Source: Zygnema cylindricum
Taxonomy: Eukaryota; Streptophyta; Zygnematophyceae; Zygnematales; Zygnemataceae
Reading direction: 5' to 3'
Length of the DNA: 64,000 nucleotides
Assembly: GCA_037447655.1 (NCBI GenBank)
Contig: JBBHKE010000113.1
Location: forward strand, 21,023 to 85,022
Part shown: positions 49,408 to 60,891 of the stretch, piece by piece
Layout: the number at the start of each line of letters is the position of its first letter
How positions within the stretch are numbered: position 1 is the stretch's first letter
Made by a program: the position numbers and the translations under genes
The notes under the pieces: generated by a model
The model's input: the letters and a program-made list of their open reading frames with translations, nothing else
The model's database searches: none
What the model was told of the DNA's origin: nothing

Positions 49408-50277
49408 CAGAGTATGCAACCTATGTAAAGCCTCTACGATAATATCTGCCCCTTCCACTTTCCCATTGTATAAGTGCCACCCTGGCACACAAATAATCCA
49501 ACGACCTTCACCTTTGTGAGGCCCGATTCCTCTGAGGCGAACACAAAAAAAATCGTTGAATTTGCTCCATTGAGCAATAAGTTATGGTTGGTTAAAGATG
49601 ACCTTTATAGTTACAAGCTCTCTCAAAGAGAGGTGGCTAAATTTCACAAAGTCCTGGTCTGCCTACTCACACCTACCTATTACTAAACCCTATACATATA
49701 GGAACAGTGTACAGTACAAGAAGGTACAGTGGTTGATGTACTTCTTGTACGGCCATTGTACAACATGGCCTTCCAGGTGACGCCAGATCGAAAGCCATGG
49801 TTCCTACTCTCATCTTCACCGGTGTTTAATAATGTTGCGCCACGTGGCATCGCGTGACGCTATCTCCAAAAGCCGCCAAAAGTTCATTCTGGGGTGGCGG
49901 CTGCATCTGCGGCCGTCCGATCAAATGTATTTACTTGGTTTGGATTCACGTCCGTGCATGGATCGTTTCACATGCGCCTCGTTGTCATTTTGAACCGTTT
50001 AATGAATTAGCCGTCGTATCATTATTTATTTTACTTATCAAACCCAATAAGGTGTCTCGTTACTACAACGACTTGACGGATAAGGCGACAGGCTACTTCT
50101 GAACTATGTAGGACCTATGATCAAATCCGAGACAGTCCAACATTTTTGGGAAAGTGTCTTCGATTCCAGTGTGCCACCTTCTGATCAAGGAGGCAGCCAT
50201 GGTTTTCTCTGATCCTCTCTTTTCTCTAGAGTCTAACTAAAATAGAGAAGTGAACTATTAATTACCCCTTTTCAACA
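49381..50277 (-). repeat. CopH 5' LTR
   Basis: In element orientation it starts TGTTGAAAAGGGG (right end) and ends AAAGAGTTTAA next to the primer site, with CA changed to AA. It holds a long GTAC hairpin (49714-49750, arms of about 14 bp) and the G-box-like GCGCCACGTGGC (49836-49847). A degenerate tRNA-like stretch with GATCAAATCC lies near 50090-50155. The length is about 897 bp. Confidence 0.77.
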
Positions 50278-50530
50278 CGTTTAAACGTCGACCACGTGAA
50301 AACGAGCTGTAACGGTTACAATATGGGAATGTGTTTCCAAATAATTTTTAGATGTATAAATTATTATTAATAATTTATTAGCTTGGTCATTGAACCCAAA
50401 AGACTATTAATGATATTATTTGTTTCTTCACATTAATAATCTTTCTAAAATAATAGCTATTGAGGGTGATATGGTATTACTTTTTATTCCATATTCAATT
50501 CCTGTAAGTCAAATGCCATTTCGGGTCGAC
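50278..50530. other. AT-rich sequence without recognised features
   Basis: This is non-coding sequence between the CopH LTR and the next TIR element. No gene or repeat is recognised. Confidence 0.5.
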
Positions 50531-51384
50531 TAAGGGTCAAGTTCAATCAGTTGAAAAGTGGGGTAGTTTACAAAAATCCGCGACTATCTATACCAAACGG
50601 TACCGCTTTTTTTTTTATATACGATAAACAACATTATAGAGAATCTTGCCACTACTCTTCGAAGGTCTGGGAGGTAACACTTACCGTTGGATATTCATCC
50701 ACGAGGCGTTCGCTTCATTTTTCTCTGTAGCTACCAACGTACTTCAAGGAGGTGGGTTAGCAGATACATAAGAAAATCAATCGCGACACGCTGGACGATT
50801 AAGGTACGTGTCATGATGGAGAACCAACGAAAATTGAAAAAATTTGCACATGACACGCTCTTTCCAAAATAGAACTGAAAATAAAAATGTAATTAAGTAA
50901 CTCTCCTTCGTCACTCTATTTTCAGTAAGTTTTGTTCGTCACACTATTTCTGTCAAAAGACTTTCGTTATGTTTGAAAACATGAACCTTAAAAAGTGAGG
51001 TGGCGTAGACGACTGACATCTGCAAAAAGTATAAAAATTTAGTCGTATGATGACTTAGTACGCAGGTACATGGTATGCAAGTGAAGATTTGAATAAAAAT
51101 TTGTCGGTGCTAAAAATCTTAAAGATATTCAATATTGGATCGTAGCTTACGTGGTGCCAATCAATTTAGAACACGTGGTTTACAAACTCTTCGTGATGTT
51201 GATATTTGGGTATTTTCTAGGTCTTTATTAGATAGAAAAGGGTAGAGGCAGTCTGCCTCTGACTCCCTTCTCCAAGCCCCCACACTTGTCGTAGTCACTG
51301 AAGGCTGGAGAGGGAGCTAGAGCCATGGCTGCCTAAGCTCTTCAGAGAGACAGGAGTAGATAAATATGTTTCCTAAAAAGATGT

Positions 51385-51478
51385 TTGACGGATCCAGGAA
51401 TTGATCCCGGGACCTAACGGCCGTCAAACATTCCGCAGTCGTTAGCTTTGTCCATTTAGTCTAGGACTAGTGCTGGTA
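51385..51478 (-). other. tRNA-like segment in the solo LTR
   Basis: On the minus strand CCTAGACTAAATGGACAAAG precedes GGTCCCGGGATCAATTCCTG, with B-box-like GGATCAATTCC. The segment is closely related to 48362-48448 and lies at the same LTR position. Confidence 0.52.
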
Positions 51479-51816
51479 CGTATAGGGTTTGATAAATATC
51501 TAAATAGTTAAAGGTAGGATTTTCCATTTAACTGGGTTACGGTATATAGGGCATAGAAACAGTTGTACTTTTAGTACCGGGCAAAATAAATTGTACGGAC
51601 ATTTATTTCGACGGTCCGTTTTAATTACGATGTCAATCGGACGGCCGTGGTTAGCGCCGACATCGCGGAAAGTAAAATTGGCAGTTTGTAGACGCCGCCA
51701 CTCTGGATGACACGTGGCAACATCGTACGGGATTACGGAATTTCCGGAACGGCAGAAAACAAATGCGGGAGTGACAAATGTCGCACTCTGGCGACATCGT
51801 ACAATGTACGTACAGA

Positions 51817-52012
51817 AAAGTACTCCGGCACTTGTACTTTCTTGTACGGTACCATTTTTATGACGCGGCATGACCTGGCGCCACGTGGAGAGATCAGAGT
51901 TGGAGGCAGGAATTCCGGAGAATACAAGAGCGAATCCGGATAGGACATTTGTTGACTTATTAGCCATGTCGTACGATGTCCGTACAAAAGGTACACCGGC
52001 ATTTGTACCTTT
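51817..52012. promoter_or_regulatory. Duplicated GTAC-hairpin promoter block in solo LTR
   Basis: Two hairpins, AAAGTAC...GTACTTT (51817-51840) and AAAGGTAC...GTACCTTT (51987-52012), each surround a CCGGCA spacer. Between them lies the G-box-like GGCGCCACGTGG. The second is followed by GTGATTGGTCCGTAC. GTAC is many times more frequent here than expected by chance. Confidence 0.55.
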
Positions 52013-52871
52013 ATGTACTATACAGTAATGTGATTGGTCCGTACCTCAGTACTAGAGGGTTTAGAGAGGGGTTTAGGACTTAGAATATTTCGGGTAGGTA
52101 GATGACTCTCCCAGAGAGCACCTTGTATAAATGGCAAACTTTGGCCAGCCATAACTATCAATTCAGTTGACCAAATTCAGTGATTCTTGTTGCTGCGGAC
52201 TCAGGGGAGTCCAGGCTACACAGGGATGTAGTCGGTCAGAGTCTTTGCCTGCCTGGGTGGCTGCATTTCTTAGGGAAAGTCAAAGTGGGTGAATGTGTCC
52301 AAATCTCATATTCTAACTTTGCATTCTGTGGTGGAACTGAGCACACAGAAAGTGTTAATTCACAAGGGTGAAGCTATATTGGGGTTCTGATTGTCAAGGG
52401 GTCAATCATTTGGGTTTATATCAAGTTGGAGTCGGCACTATCTAGATTAGCTTCCTTTGGACCTGCGAATTCTGTGTGGCAATGGAGCCCATAGAATTTC
52501 ACGTGATGGAACATTGTCTCAATCAACCTGGCACGTAGAGTTGGTCGTACGATTACATAAACCACTGATGGAACGCCACCCTAATATGTTTGCAAGATTA
52601 CATTCAAGTTGGGGTTCTGCACGGGAGTTGTTCGTACTTTGCAGAAGTACGTAGCTCGTTTCTTTTGCTTTTCAAATGCAGCCTCTTAAAGCTCGTTTTC
52701 TTCATTGAATTTTTCGAATTTTGAAGAGACGTCTACATAAATTAGAGTGAGGAAGCAGACATAGTTATTCACACGGTATAATTTTACAGAGAATTTGACT
52801 GACGCTGGTTCAGATTTTATAAAAAACGTTGGTTATCCGTCATTTGACAGTTCGATTTTTCCAATAATTCA

Positions 52872-53811
52872 GGGTACGTCCCCATGTATTAAAGTATCGA
52901 TTTTAATCAGTCGTTTTCACCGAAGACGCAGTTCCGTACGAGAAAAACTTTTGCTGTACAAAAAAATCAATTCTTTAAAAGTACAGCAAACCTCAAGTCG
53001 ATACTTTGAATTTACTTCGTGTTTGTCGTCATGTGAACGTATTTTGGCGTTTTCCTTTTTTCGACCCCTGGGCAAGAGAATCCAGCCCCTCAAAAAACTT
53101 CTTCAAAAATCACCTCGCGACCTGATTTCATGGAAAGTACCGCCCAAACAACGAATGAAAAATGTCCCACGCACGCGCCACACGAGTGGGAAAATTCTAG
53201 GACGAGGGAGAGTACTCACTATTTTTCTGCCTGCCCGTCACGTGCATGTACGGAAAAGACGAGGATGTACGGAAAAAATCTGCAGGGGTCTTGGACCTCC
53301 AATTTCATTCATGGGTCCTCGGTAGAATTTTGCATCGTCGTCGCCTCTTCCCTCTCCCTCTCACACTATCACTTTTATCTCACACTTTTGAGAATGAGGC
53401 ACGACAAAACTGGTATGAAATGAAAGATATTTGAAAATTAATTCTGTTGACTACCTTTATGTATATTTTTATGGCAAGTAGAGCGAAAAAGGTTGAGAAA
53501 ACGAAATCGGGTATCCATGGCGGAAAGTTCTTGAATTTGTGACGTCACAAGTGAGCGTGACGTCACAATGTTACAAAACCCTAAACATCTGCCATGTCAC
53601 AAAATTACAAAATTGTAGCTGTCTACAACTGTCGCTGTTTTTGTTGGCGTCAACAATTTCGTAGTCGTAAGTTGTACCTACGTCTACACCCGTCACATTT
53701 CAAAGTTCCGATTCCATTTTCGCACATAGGGACGCTTTTCAAAGTAGTACGGAACACTTCACTACAGTCCAAAATACTTTTTCAAAGTATCACTTACATG
53801 GGGAGGTACCC
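52872..53811 (+). mobile_element. TIR element copy 1 (GGGTACGTCCCCATGT family)
   Basis: Ends GGGTACGTCCCCATGT and ACATGGGGAGGTACCC form a 16-bp TIR with one mismatch. TCA flanks both ends. Length is 940 bp. It is collinear with copy 2 at 55086 and inverted relative to copy 3 at 59551. Short frames inside differ between copies, so it appears non-coding and non-autonomous. A PIF/Harbinger-type 3-bp duplication is the best fit. Confidence 0.78.
53540..53565. promoter_or_regulatory. Paired TGACGTCA palindromes
   Basis: Two perfect TGACGTCA octamers lie 18 bp apart within TIR copy 1. One or two occur at the matching place in copy 2 (55757-55764) and copy 3 (59852-59859). The octamer is the classic CRE-type bZIP site; function here is inferred. 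Confidence 0.5.
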
Positions 53812-53814
53812 TCA

Positions 53815-55085
53815 CTCATAGTTCAATTTTACAGGAAACTGACTGACACGTGTCACGATCCTATGAGATGCGTTAGCTACGCGTAATTTGACAGTTCGAA
53901 TTTCGAATAGTTCCCTCAAAGTTCAAAATTTTAAGGACGCTTATCAAGATCCTACGAGAATACGTTGTCTAGGCGTCGTTTGAAAACCTAGCTTAAGTAC
54001 TTATGGAACAGGGTAGCATGTACGGATATACGATACACGACAATCGTACGAGAGGCCAGACCGTACCACTTATGACAAATGGGGGGATCGTGTAAAAAAG
54101 AAAGATTTGCGCTCTTTTTATGGAACTTTGTCCTCACTAGTCCCATTTGTTTTTTAGTGACCAAAATCCCATGTAAATCACTCATTTGTCCTTTTCCTAG
54201 TGACGAATAAGAAAATCCAATTATTTACCAGGACTCTCCTCAATTATTAGGTCAAATTCTCTAATGTAGTCTTTAATTTTTTGCTTCGAAGTCTGACACG
54301 CGTCGATAAATTATTGGTGCCGCTGATTTGCTCGCGGGCACTGTACGGATTTGGTGGTTTTATACGGGGTCAATATTTAAGGATCCTGCGTATCGGGAAC
54401 CGATTTTTGCTAGTTGTGAAAATTCGCTCGGATCCGAGCTTGCACAAAAAGCCGAAAAATCTTCTGGAAAAAGTTGTAGCAGTTTCTTGAAGCTCCCACG
54501 TGCAATCATTGTGTAACTGCTTGTTTAATCCCTCGCAACAAAATGTACTTTTGTCCCATTTGTAAAACTTGTTGCAACCAAATCTATTGTACGGACATGT
54601 ATTCTACGTGGCTCGTGAGAAGTCTTTAAAATTCTTTTTTTTTTAAACATTTCCGGCCGGGATTTTTGTCGTTTCCTTCAGAAATGTACTTTAACATGTG
54701 AATTCTATCCTACAGGTTGCAGAAGCGACAGAACGTACAGCCACTAAAAATATCTCAGCAACTGTTAAAATAAAATAAAAAAAACAAATAAGGCTTCGTG
54801 TGCATGAGCCCAGAGGGCTACTGTGTACTGTAGAGCCCTACCGGCCAATGTCACGTCACCTTAGGAACCACATTTCCTGTCATTTTGTTCTTTCGTCCGT
54901 ACGATTGCCATCTGGACGATGACGATTCGCCCATCGTTGAAAATTCAAAATTGTCACGGAAAGTGGCCTGATGAGCGCCTGGCCCCCCTAGCCCTGAGGC
55001 TCTTTTTTCGTAGCCAACAAATAATGTTGCGTCAGTCCTAGTGTCCACCATCATCAGGTCTACGATCCTAGACTCCCAGACCTAA
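53815..55085. other. AT-rich intergenic sequence
   Basis: No coding frame is convincing. The first 90 bp (53820-53910) resemble 52778-52868 on the other side of TIR copy 1 (AATTTTACAG, TTGACTGAC, ATTTGACAGTTCGA). This indicates an older duplication or larger repeat around the insertion. Confidence 0.5.
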
Positions 55086-56026
55086 GGGTACGTCCCCATG
55101 TGGTATACTTTTCTCTGTCTTTTTGCCCTAAAATTCAGGGAACTTTGACAAAAACTTTAGCCGTACGAAAAAATCATTTTTACCAAAGTAAAGTAAACGT
55201 CAATTCATACTTTGGATGTACGGCGTGTTTGTCGTCATGTGAACGCATTTTGGCGTTTTCCCCTTTTCGACCCCCGGGCAAGAGAATCCAGCCCAAAAAA
55301 AAACTTCATCCAAAATCACCTCGAGGGGGTGATTTTAGTTCAAGTACCTTCCAATCAGCGAATGAAAAATGACCCACGCACGCGCCACAAGAGTGTGAAA
55401 ATTTTAGGACGAGGGAGAGTCCTCGCTATTTTTCTCCGTGCCCGTCACGCGCATGTACGGAAAAAATCTGCAGGGGTCTCAGACCTCCACTTTCATTCAT
55501 GGGGTCCTTTGCAAAATTTTGCGCCGTCGTCGCCTCTCCCCTCTCCCTCTCACACCATCGCTACAATCTCACACTTTTTAGAATGAGAGACAACAATATT
55601 GGTATAAAATGAAAGATATTTTAAAAATATTATTTTTGACATTTTTTAGGTTTTTTTATAATGGCAAGTCGAGCGAGAAAAGTAGAAAAAACGAGATCGG
55701 AAAACCATGGCAGAAAGTTATTGAATCAGTGACGTCGACATTGTCACAAGTGAGCATGACGTCACAATATCACCAAACCCTAAACATCTACGATTTCACA
55801 AAAATCTAGACGTCTACAACTGTCGCTGTTTTTGTTGGCGTCACCAATCATCGGAAGTTTCGTAGTCGCCTTCAATCGTCACAAGTTATACCTACGTCTA
55901 CAACCGTCACATTTCAAAGTTCCGATTTCATTTTCGCACATAGGGACGCTCTTCAAAGTAGTACGGAGAATCCTTACTACAGTCCAAAATACTTTATCAA
56001 AGTACCGATTACATGGGGACGTACAC
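55086..56026 (+). mobile_element. TIR element copy 2 (GGGTACGTCCCCATGT family)
   Basis: Ends GGGTACGTCCCCATGT and ACATGGGGACGTACAC are inverted repeats, flanked by TAA on both sides (55083-55085, 56027-56029). Length is 941 bp. It shares long blocks with copy 1 (GTCGTCATGTGAACGCATTT, GGCAAGAGAATCCAGCCC). No transposase. Confidence 0.8.
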
Positions 56027-56029
56027 TAA

Positions 56030-56821
56030 TTCCAACATGCGCGTCCAATCAATTTTGTTTCCTTGAAAATTTCGTGGTTTCCATTCACTGGTCCCCGGAC
56101 TAATACTGTGCAGTACACCATGAATCGTTATTAGCGTTGAGAAATTATTAGTGTTAAAAAATAATTAGGGTTATTACTTATGAACACTACTTACAATTTT
56201 TACTTTTTTTTTTTTTAAGTTTAGCAACTAAATTTTTTGTCCGTTTCACCTTGTCACAGACAATACATGGAGTGCCACGAACAAAGATTCGGGTGTCCAA
56301 TTCGTTATCCACACGTGTAAACAGCAAGCTGCGCCGAATCCATTTGTGTCAGAGCCACAACAGTTACAGTGGAGGGCATATTTGCAATATCTGAGAACGT
56401 TATAATTTTTAAACATATTTTATCCGTACACACATGTGCGGCAAAAAATCCCGACCATATCTTGACAGAATTTACAGAATTACAGCTATGACCAGATTGG
56501 AAAATGGCCATACGCACTTATGGGGCGGTTGATGAAGGTATACATAATATGTACAAAAACCGTAGCTAGATTTTGTTAACCAGTAAGTGGAGCCATTGGA
56601 AGTATCGGGTTTGATGTACAAACCAAGTCCACATGTCGGTGATACAATCTAGCGCTGGAAGTTAGAAATCATTTCGTACAGATAAGAATGTACAAACACA
56701 TTTCTTCCATTTCCGACAAAGAGGTCACGGTGGATGTACGGATTGAGGAGTACACGGTAAATGAAGTGAAATCGGCAGCATAATTGGCTTTTGTCTATGG
56801 ATTACTTGATTAGGACTGACG
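56030..56821. other. Intergenic sequence without recognised features
   Basis: AT-rich DNA with scattered TGTACGGA motifs. Neither strand holds a convincing gene. Confidence 0.5.
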
Positions 56822-56829
56822 GTCAATAC

Positions 56830-57192
56830 CATAGTTCAAAAGTAGGCGTTTCAATCGTAGGCCTTTTGTCAGCGCCTTTATCGTAAGTTGTGTTATGGGC
56901 TTTTCATGTGATCTTCTTAGATCACTACTTTGATCAGAGACCGTCCGATCGTCCGAATCTGACGGTTAAAATAAAAAATACCTCAAAACTCACAGAAAAA
57001 TATTTTTTTGTCCGAATGTTTTTTAAAATTTAGACATGACGTTTAATTCTCTGTAGAACGGTGTGCAACTCAACCCTGTTACTATGTTATTTCATTTTGC
57101 GGTCAATACAATATGGGTCTTAAGGGTATATTGTATTTTTTGCGTACAATAGGCATATTGTATGGGCGACTTTCACCTACTTTTGAACTATG
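56830..57192 (+). mobile_element. hAT-like MITE, copy a
   Basis: Ends CATAGTTCAAAAGTAGG and CCTACTTTTGAACTATG are a perfect 17-bp TIR. The 8-bp GTCAATAC is exactly duplicated on both sides (56822-56829, 57193-57200). An 8-bp duplication and CA...TG ends fit the hAT superfamily. The 363-bp body is non-coding. Confidence 0.88.
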
Positions 57193-57263
57193 GTCAATAC
57201 ATTTTTTTTTTTTTTTATGGACAAAATGGAAAGCAACATTATTGTGAGGGTAATCACTAATTA

Positions 57264-58011
57264 AGGTGAACATCCATCAGGCATTTCTAGTAATCGTACG
57301 GACACGTTTAGTGGTTGTATCACTTCTCCATCAGGTTGTGCCAACGAGGCACCAATTGCTGACGTGCTGGATTGCGATTGAAAGCACGTAGGATCTTGTT
57401 CAGTCGGCCGGGAAAATTAAAAGATTCGAAAAGCACAAAATCTAAACGGCGTATGTACGGACGAACGCAAATTTAAATATCTAGCAGCGCTACGCGGATG
57501 TACAATTTGTACATTTTTTGTCATTTCGTTGTTCCAACCGTTTCGAAATCATTTTCAAAATAAAAATGTGTACTTTATCGTTTGCCATTATGTTTTGTAC
57601 GCAAAGTCCTTTCCAGGAAGGAAAAGAGTCGCCAGAAAGATATCCTGCGTCAAAGATTTATTCGTCACTTTCAAATCCGCTCTGTACGAAGGCACGTGGC
57701 CTTTGCGAATTGTGAGGTGGTCATCGTTCGTCCACCGTGGATGATACCTTTTTGTTTCCAAGTGTACCAATAGATGTGTGGCAAGTCTCCTCCTGAGGAC
57801 AATTGAGGAGACTCTCCAGACACTCAGCAAAAAGCGTTTGCTTCGAAAATGCAAAATCGGACGGTCGAAATTCTCGCCCAAAAGTTTGGAGAATCTTGCC
57901 GAATCTCCAATAAACATGTTTTAAAAAAAAAAAAAAAATCAGTACGGCTTAGTAGGGAAAGGTACGTTTCCCAGTAAACAACCCTACTCTTTGCCTGATG
58001 GAGCACGACTC
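57264..58011 (+). mobile_element. TIR element Z (PIF/Harbinger-like MITE)
   Basis: Ends AGGTGAACATCCATCAGG and CCTGATGGAGCACGACTC are imperfect inverted repeats, flanked by TTA on both sides (57261-57263, 58012-58014). The 748-bp body shares blocks with X and Y (GAGAATCTTGCC, GCTTCGAAAATG-like, ACGGTCG). A 16-base A run lies near 57925-57940. No transposase is seen. Confidence 0.62.
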
Positions 58012-58014
58012 TTA

Positions 58015-58700
58015 GTATTTACATTGTAGAAATATGTTCTCATGTTAAGGGTGAATAATACAATTCTAGACTTTAGGGCAAAATATACGAAAATCTACCC
58101 CGACAACTATACGGATAACACTATTTAGTATTTACTAGCGAGGATAAATTTGCGCTAGTGTAATTAGTAAATACTAAATACCGTACGATTTTCAGTGCTA
58201 GACTCGATTTATGGATGATCGAAAGCATATATCACACGGAATTTGCATTACAATATAGCACTGCACTGTACGGAAAATTTACCCTAGTTTTGAAAACAAA
58301 TAGTACATTTCGTACAAATATTTGGGTATATAAGTACGACTATGTTGTAGAACCGTACAATTTACCCACGTCTACATCAAACTCCATCGTTGGATTACTT
58401 GCGTTGCTAGCCAGTGATCGCAGTAATGGTACAAAAAAAGGACAGAGTTTGTCTATTTTTCGTACAGTTTCGAGACTGCAGTAATTTAAATAACCGCGCT
58501 TTTGTAATTTCTTTATGGATCGTAAAGCAAGAAAATAAAAATGGCCAAATCTCGAGAACTTTACGGTTTCAAATCCTATGGGATATCGTAGCGTGTCACT
58601 TGTACGGTCATGCTTTGCACGCTCTCTTTACTTTGCGATAGATTTGTTGGATTTGTGTACTCTCTCACGTGAAATGGTGTACGGAACACGAAACAAGTAC
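58015..58700. other. Intergenic sequence without recognised features
   Basis: Non-coding AT-rich DNA. TATTTAGTATTTACTAG and CTAGTGTAATTAGTAAAT near 58110-58180 form a loose inverted repeat. Confidence 0.45.
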
Positions 58701-58708
58701 GTTTTTAC

Positions 58709-59165
58709 CATAGTTCAAAAGTAGGTGAAAGTACGCCCATACAATATGCCTATTGTACGCAAAACATTCAATATGACCTTAAGACCCATATTGTATTGGT
58801 CGCAAAATGAAAAAAAACAGTAACAGGGTTGAGTTGCACATCAATTGATAGAGAATTAAACGTCATGTCTAAATTAAAAAAAAAATCGGACAAAAAAATA
58901 TTTTTTTTGTGAGTTTTGAGGTATTTTTTATTTAAACCGTCAGATTTGGACGATTAGACGGTCGCTGATAAAAGTAGCGATCTAAGAAGATCACATGAAA
59001 AGCCCATAACACAACTTACTACAGGACTATCGTCAAATTTGGACGATTAGACGGTCACTGATCAAAGTGGCGATTTAAGAAGATCACATGAAAAGCCTAT
59101 AACACAATTTACGATAAAGGCGCCTACAAAAGGCCTACAATAGAAACGCCTACTTTTGAACTATG
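58709..59165 (-). mobile_element. hAT-like MITE, copy b
   Basis: It has the same TIR as copy a (CATAGTTCAAAAGTAGG) in reverse orientation. The flanks GTTTTTAC and TTTCTTAC match at six of eight bases, a decayed 8-bp duplication. The body is longer (457 bp) because an 80-95 bp block (GATTTGGACGATTAGACGGTC to TCACATGAAAAGCC) is repeated in tandem at about 58945-59030 and 59033-59110. Confidence 0.8.
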
Positions 59166-59173
59166 TTTCTTAC

Positions 59174-59547
59174 CGCTCGTTGTCTCGCTGTACCTTAACG
59201 TACTTCTTTTACGACTTCTTAACAAATTTGTCTCAAATGGTTTGTCGTTTTGCCACCGGCTCAACTTCAAAGTTTTAGAGCGTGCACGATAAAATGATAA
59301 ATGTACTAGAGTGGATTTAAAGATTTTAATTGTTGAAAGACAAACTAAAAATTGCCTCGCTAAGGACATTTGAACCGTTAACCTAAGTTTTAAAGAGCGA
59401 TGCAAAAATACAGTACGGTAAAGTTACGGATAACGGTCGAAAAATACAGTACGATAGTGTACGACTAATCGAGTGTAGTAAATTTAAAGTGGTCATGCTC
59501 CACTAAAAACATGATATTATATATATTTTTTTTAATACGAACCTTTG
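59174..59547. other. Intergenic sequence without recognised features
   Basis: Non-coding DNA between two TIR elements; no gene or repeat recognised. Confidence 0.45.
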
Positions 59548-59550
59548 TTA

Positions 59551-60529
59551 GGGCACTTTCCCATGTAACCGAAACTTTAATCTTGTAACATAGTTTCTAG
59601 CGAAGATTCTCCTTACTACTTTCAGAGCATTCCGATGTAAGCGCAAATAACTTGTTACTTTAAAAAGTGACAAACGTAGACATGTACGAAACACGTGACA
59701 GATAAACGGTACAAAAAATGTTGCGAAACTTCCACTCGGCTTAAATTTAAGACGTCCACCCGCACGCTATACAATTTCTGTCACTTCGTAATGTATGTAC
59801 GACACATTGTCCACGTGGAGGCATTGTAGATGTTCAGGGTTTGTGACATTATGACGTCACGCTCAACTATGAGAGCGCCGACGTCACAAATTCTAAAACT
59901 TTCCGCCATGGTTTCTCGATTCTGTATTTTTGTCCTTTCTCACTCTACTTGCCATCATAATACGTCCAAAGATAGTCAAAAGAAATCGTTCTTAGAGATC
60001 TTTCATTTGATACCATTGTTGACGTTTTTCATTGCAAAAATCGTGAGATAAACGTGGTAGTGGGAGAGGGAGAGAGAAAGAGGCGATTTCACGGACTTCG
60101 CTTTTGCGAAATGGCGTCCGTTGGTCGAGACCCCTCCACGGCCCCTGTACGAAAAAAAGCGCACGGAAAAAAGTCACGCACAGGCTGTAAACGTGCAGTG
60201 GGTTTTTTATTTGTACTCCGCGCACAAAAATTGTCAAAAACTTCCGACACGTGCGACAACATTTGTCCATTCTTTCACCTCATAGAACTTTATTTAGAAT
60301 CACCTCTCGAGGTGATTTTGTATAAAGTTTGAAGATGAGCTGGAAGGACGCGAAAGTGGGCTGAAACGCGCTAGACGACAAACTGGAGTACATATAAAGT
60401 TTTAAGGTAACGCAACTTGTACGGTCGTAATTTCAATTTTTTGGTACGGCTGCGGATTTTCATTTTTTTTCAAGTTATAGTGTAAAACGACACAAAGTAA
60501 TTGTAACTTTAGCACATGGGAAAGTGCCC
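59551..60529 (-). mobile_element. TIR element copy 3 (GGGTACGTCCCCATGT family, diverged)
   Basis: Perfect 16-bp ends GGGCACTTTCCCATGT and ACATGGGAAAGTGCCC enclose 979 bp. The interior is the reverse complement of copies 1 and 2 (for example the AGACCCCT, GTACGAAAAAAAG and TCGAGGTGATTT blocks). Flanks are TTA and TTT. Different but complementary changes at the two ends suggest this is a distinct subfamily, not simple decay. Confidence 0.75.
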
Positions 60530-60888
60530 TTTTAACATGATTGTTTCTGATTTTAGGTCAAGAAAAAATTAAATCGAAACTAAGGGTAATTATTCCGTAC
60601 TAGCCACGTGTGAAATTAGATCTTAATAATTTACACTCAAAAACCATTTGTGGAATCGTATTTTTTTTTGAATATATACAGAGTCTTACTGGGGATCATC
60701 ATGTAAGCAATAATGTTTTGGATAGACCTAAAAAAATTGTATGAAGTCGTCAAAAATATATAAATGTTAATCATAGCAGCAAACTCCTATTGGCTCATCA
60801 CAGTTTATTCATCGATTCGTCCTTTTAGAAAATGCCATGCTTCAATATTGTTCATCCTTTTTCTTTTCTCTTTTTATTTTCCTTTTTC
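60530..60888. other. Intergenic sequence without recognised features
   Basis: AT-rich DNA with a pyrimidine-rich stretch at 60850-60890; no gene seen. Confidence 0.45.
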
Positions 60889-60891
60889 TAA

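Larger units (their letters stand above)
51197..52501 (+). repeat. Solo LTR of the CopG clade
   Basis: A 1305-bp LTR runs from TGTTGATATTTGG to ATGGAGCCCATAGAATTTCA. CGTGA lies directly on both sides (51192-51196, 52502-52506), so this is a solo LTR left by LTR-LTR recombination. It contains two copies of the GTAC hairpin (51817-51840 and 51987-52012), a GGCGCCACGTGG box (51878-51889), and an antisense tRNA-like segment. The extra length against CopG comes from a duplicated promoter block. Confidence 0.9.
50534..52581 (+). mobile_element. TIR element X (PIF/Harbinger-like MITE) with nested solo LTR
   Basis: The left end GGGTCAAGTTCAATCAG and the right end CTGATGGAACGCCACCC form degenerate terminal inverted repeats. 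TAA flanks both sides (50531-50533, 52582-52584). A 3-bp TWA duplication is typical of PIF/Harbinger. Without the nested LTR it is about 738 bp and matches element Z (748 bp) and the ends of Y. Internal shared blocks include GGTCTGGGAGGTAACA and ACCGTTGGAT. No transposase is encoded. Confidence 0.68.

Noticed and set aside
53130-53423. Frames inside TIR copies 1 and 2
   Set aside because: Reading frames are not conserved between the copies, so they are unlikely to encode a transposase.
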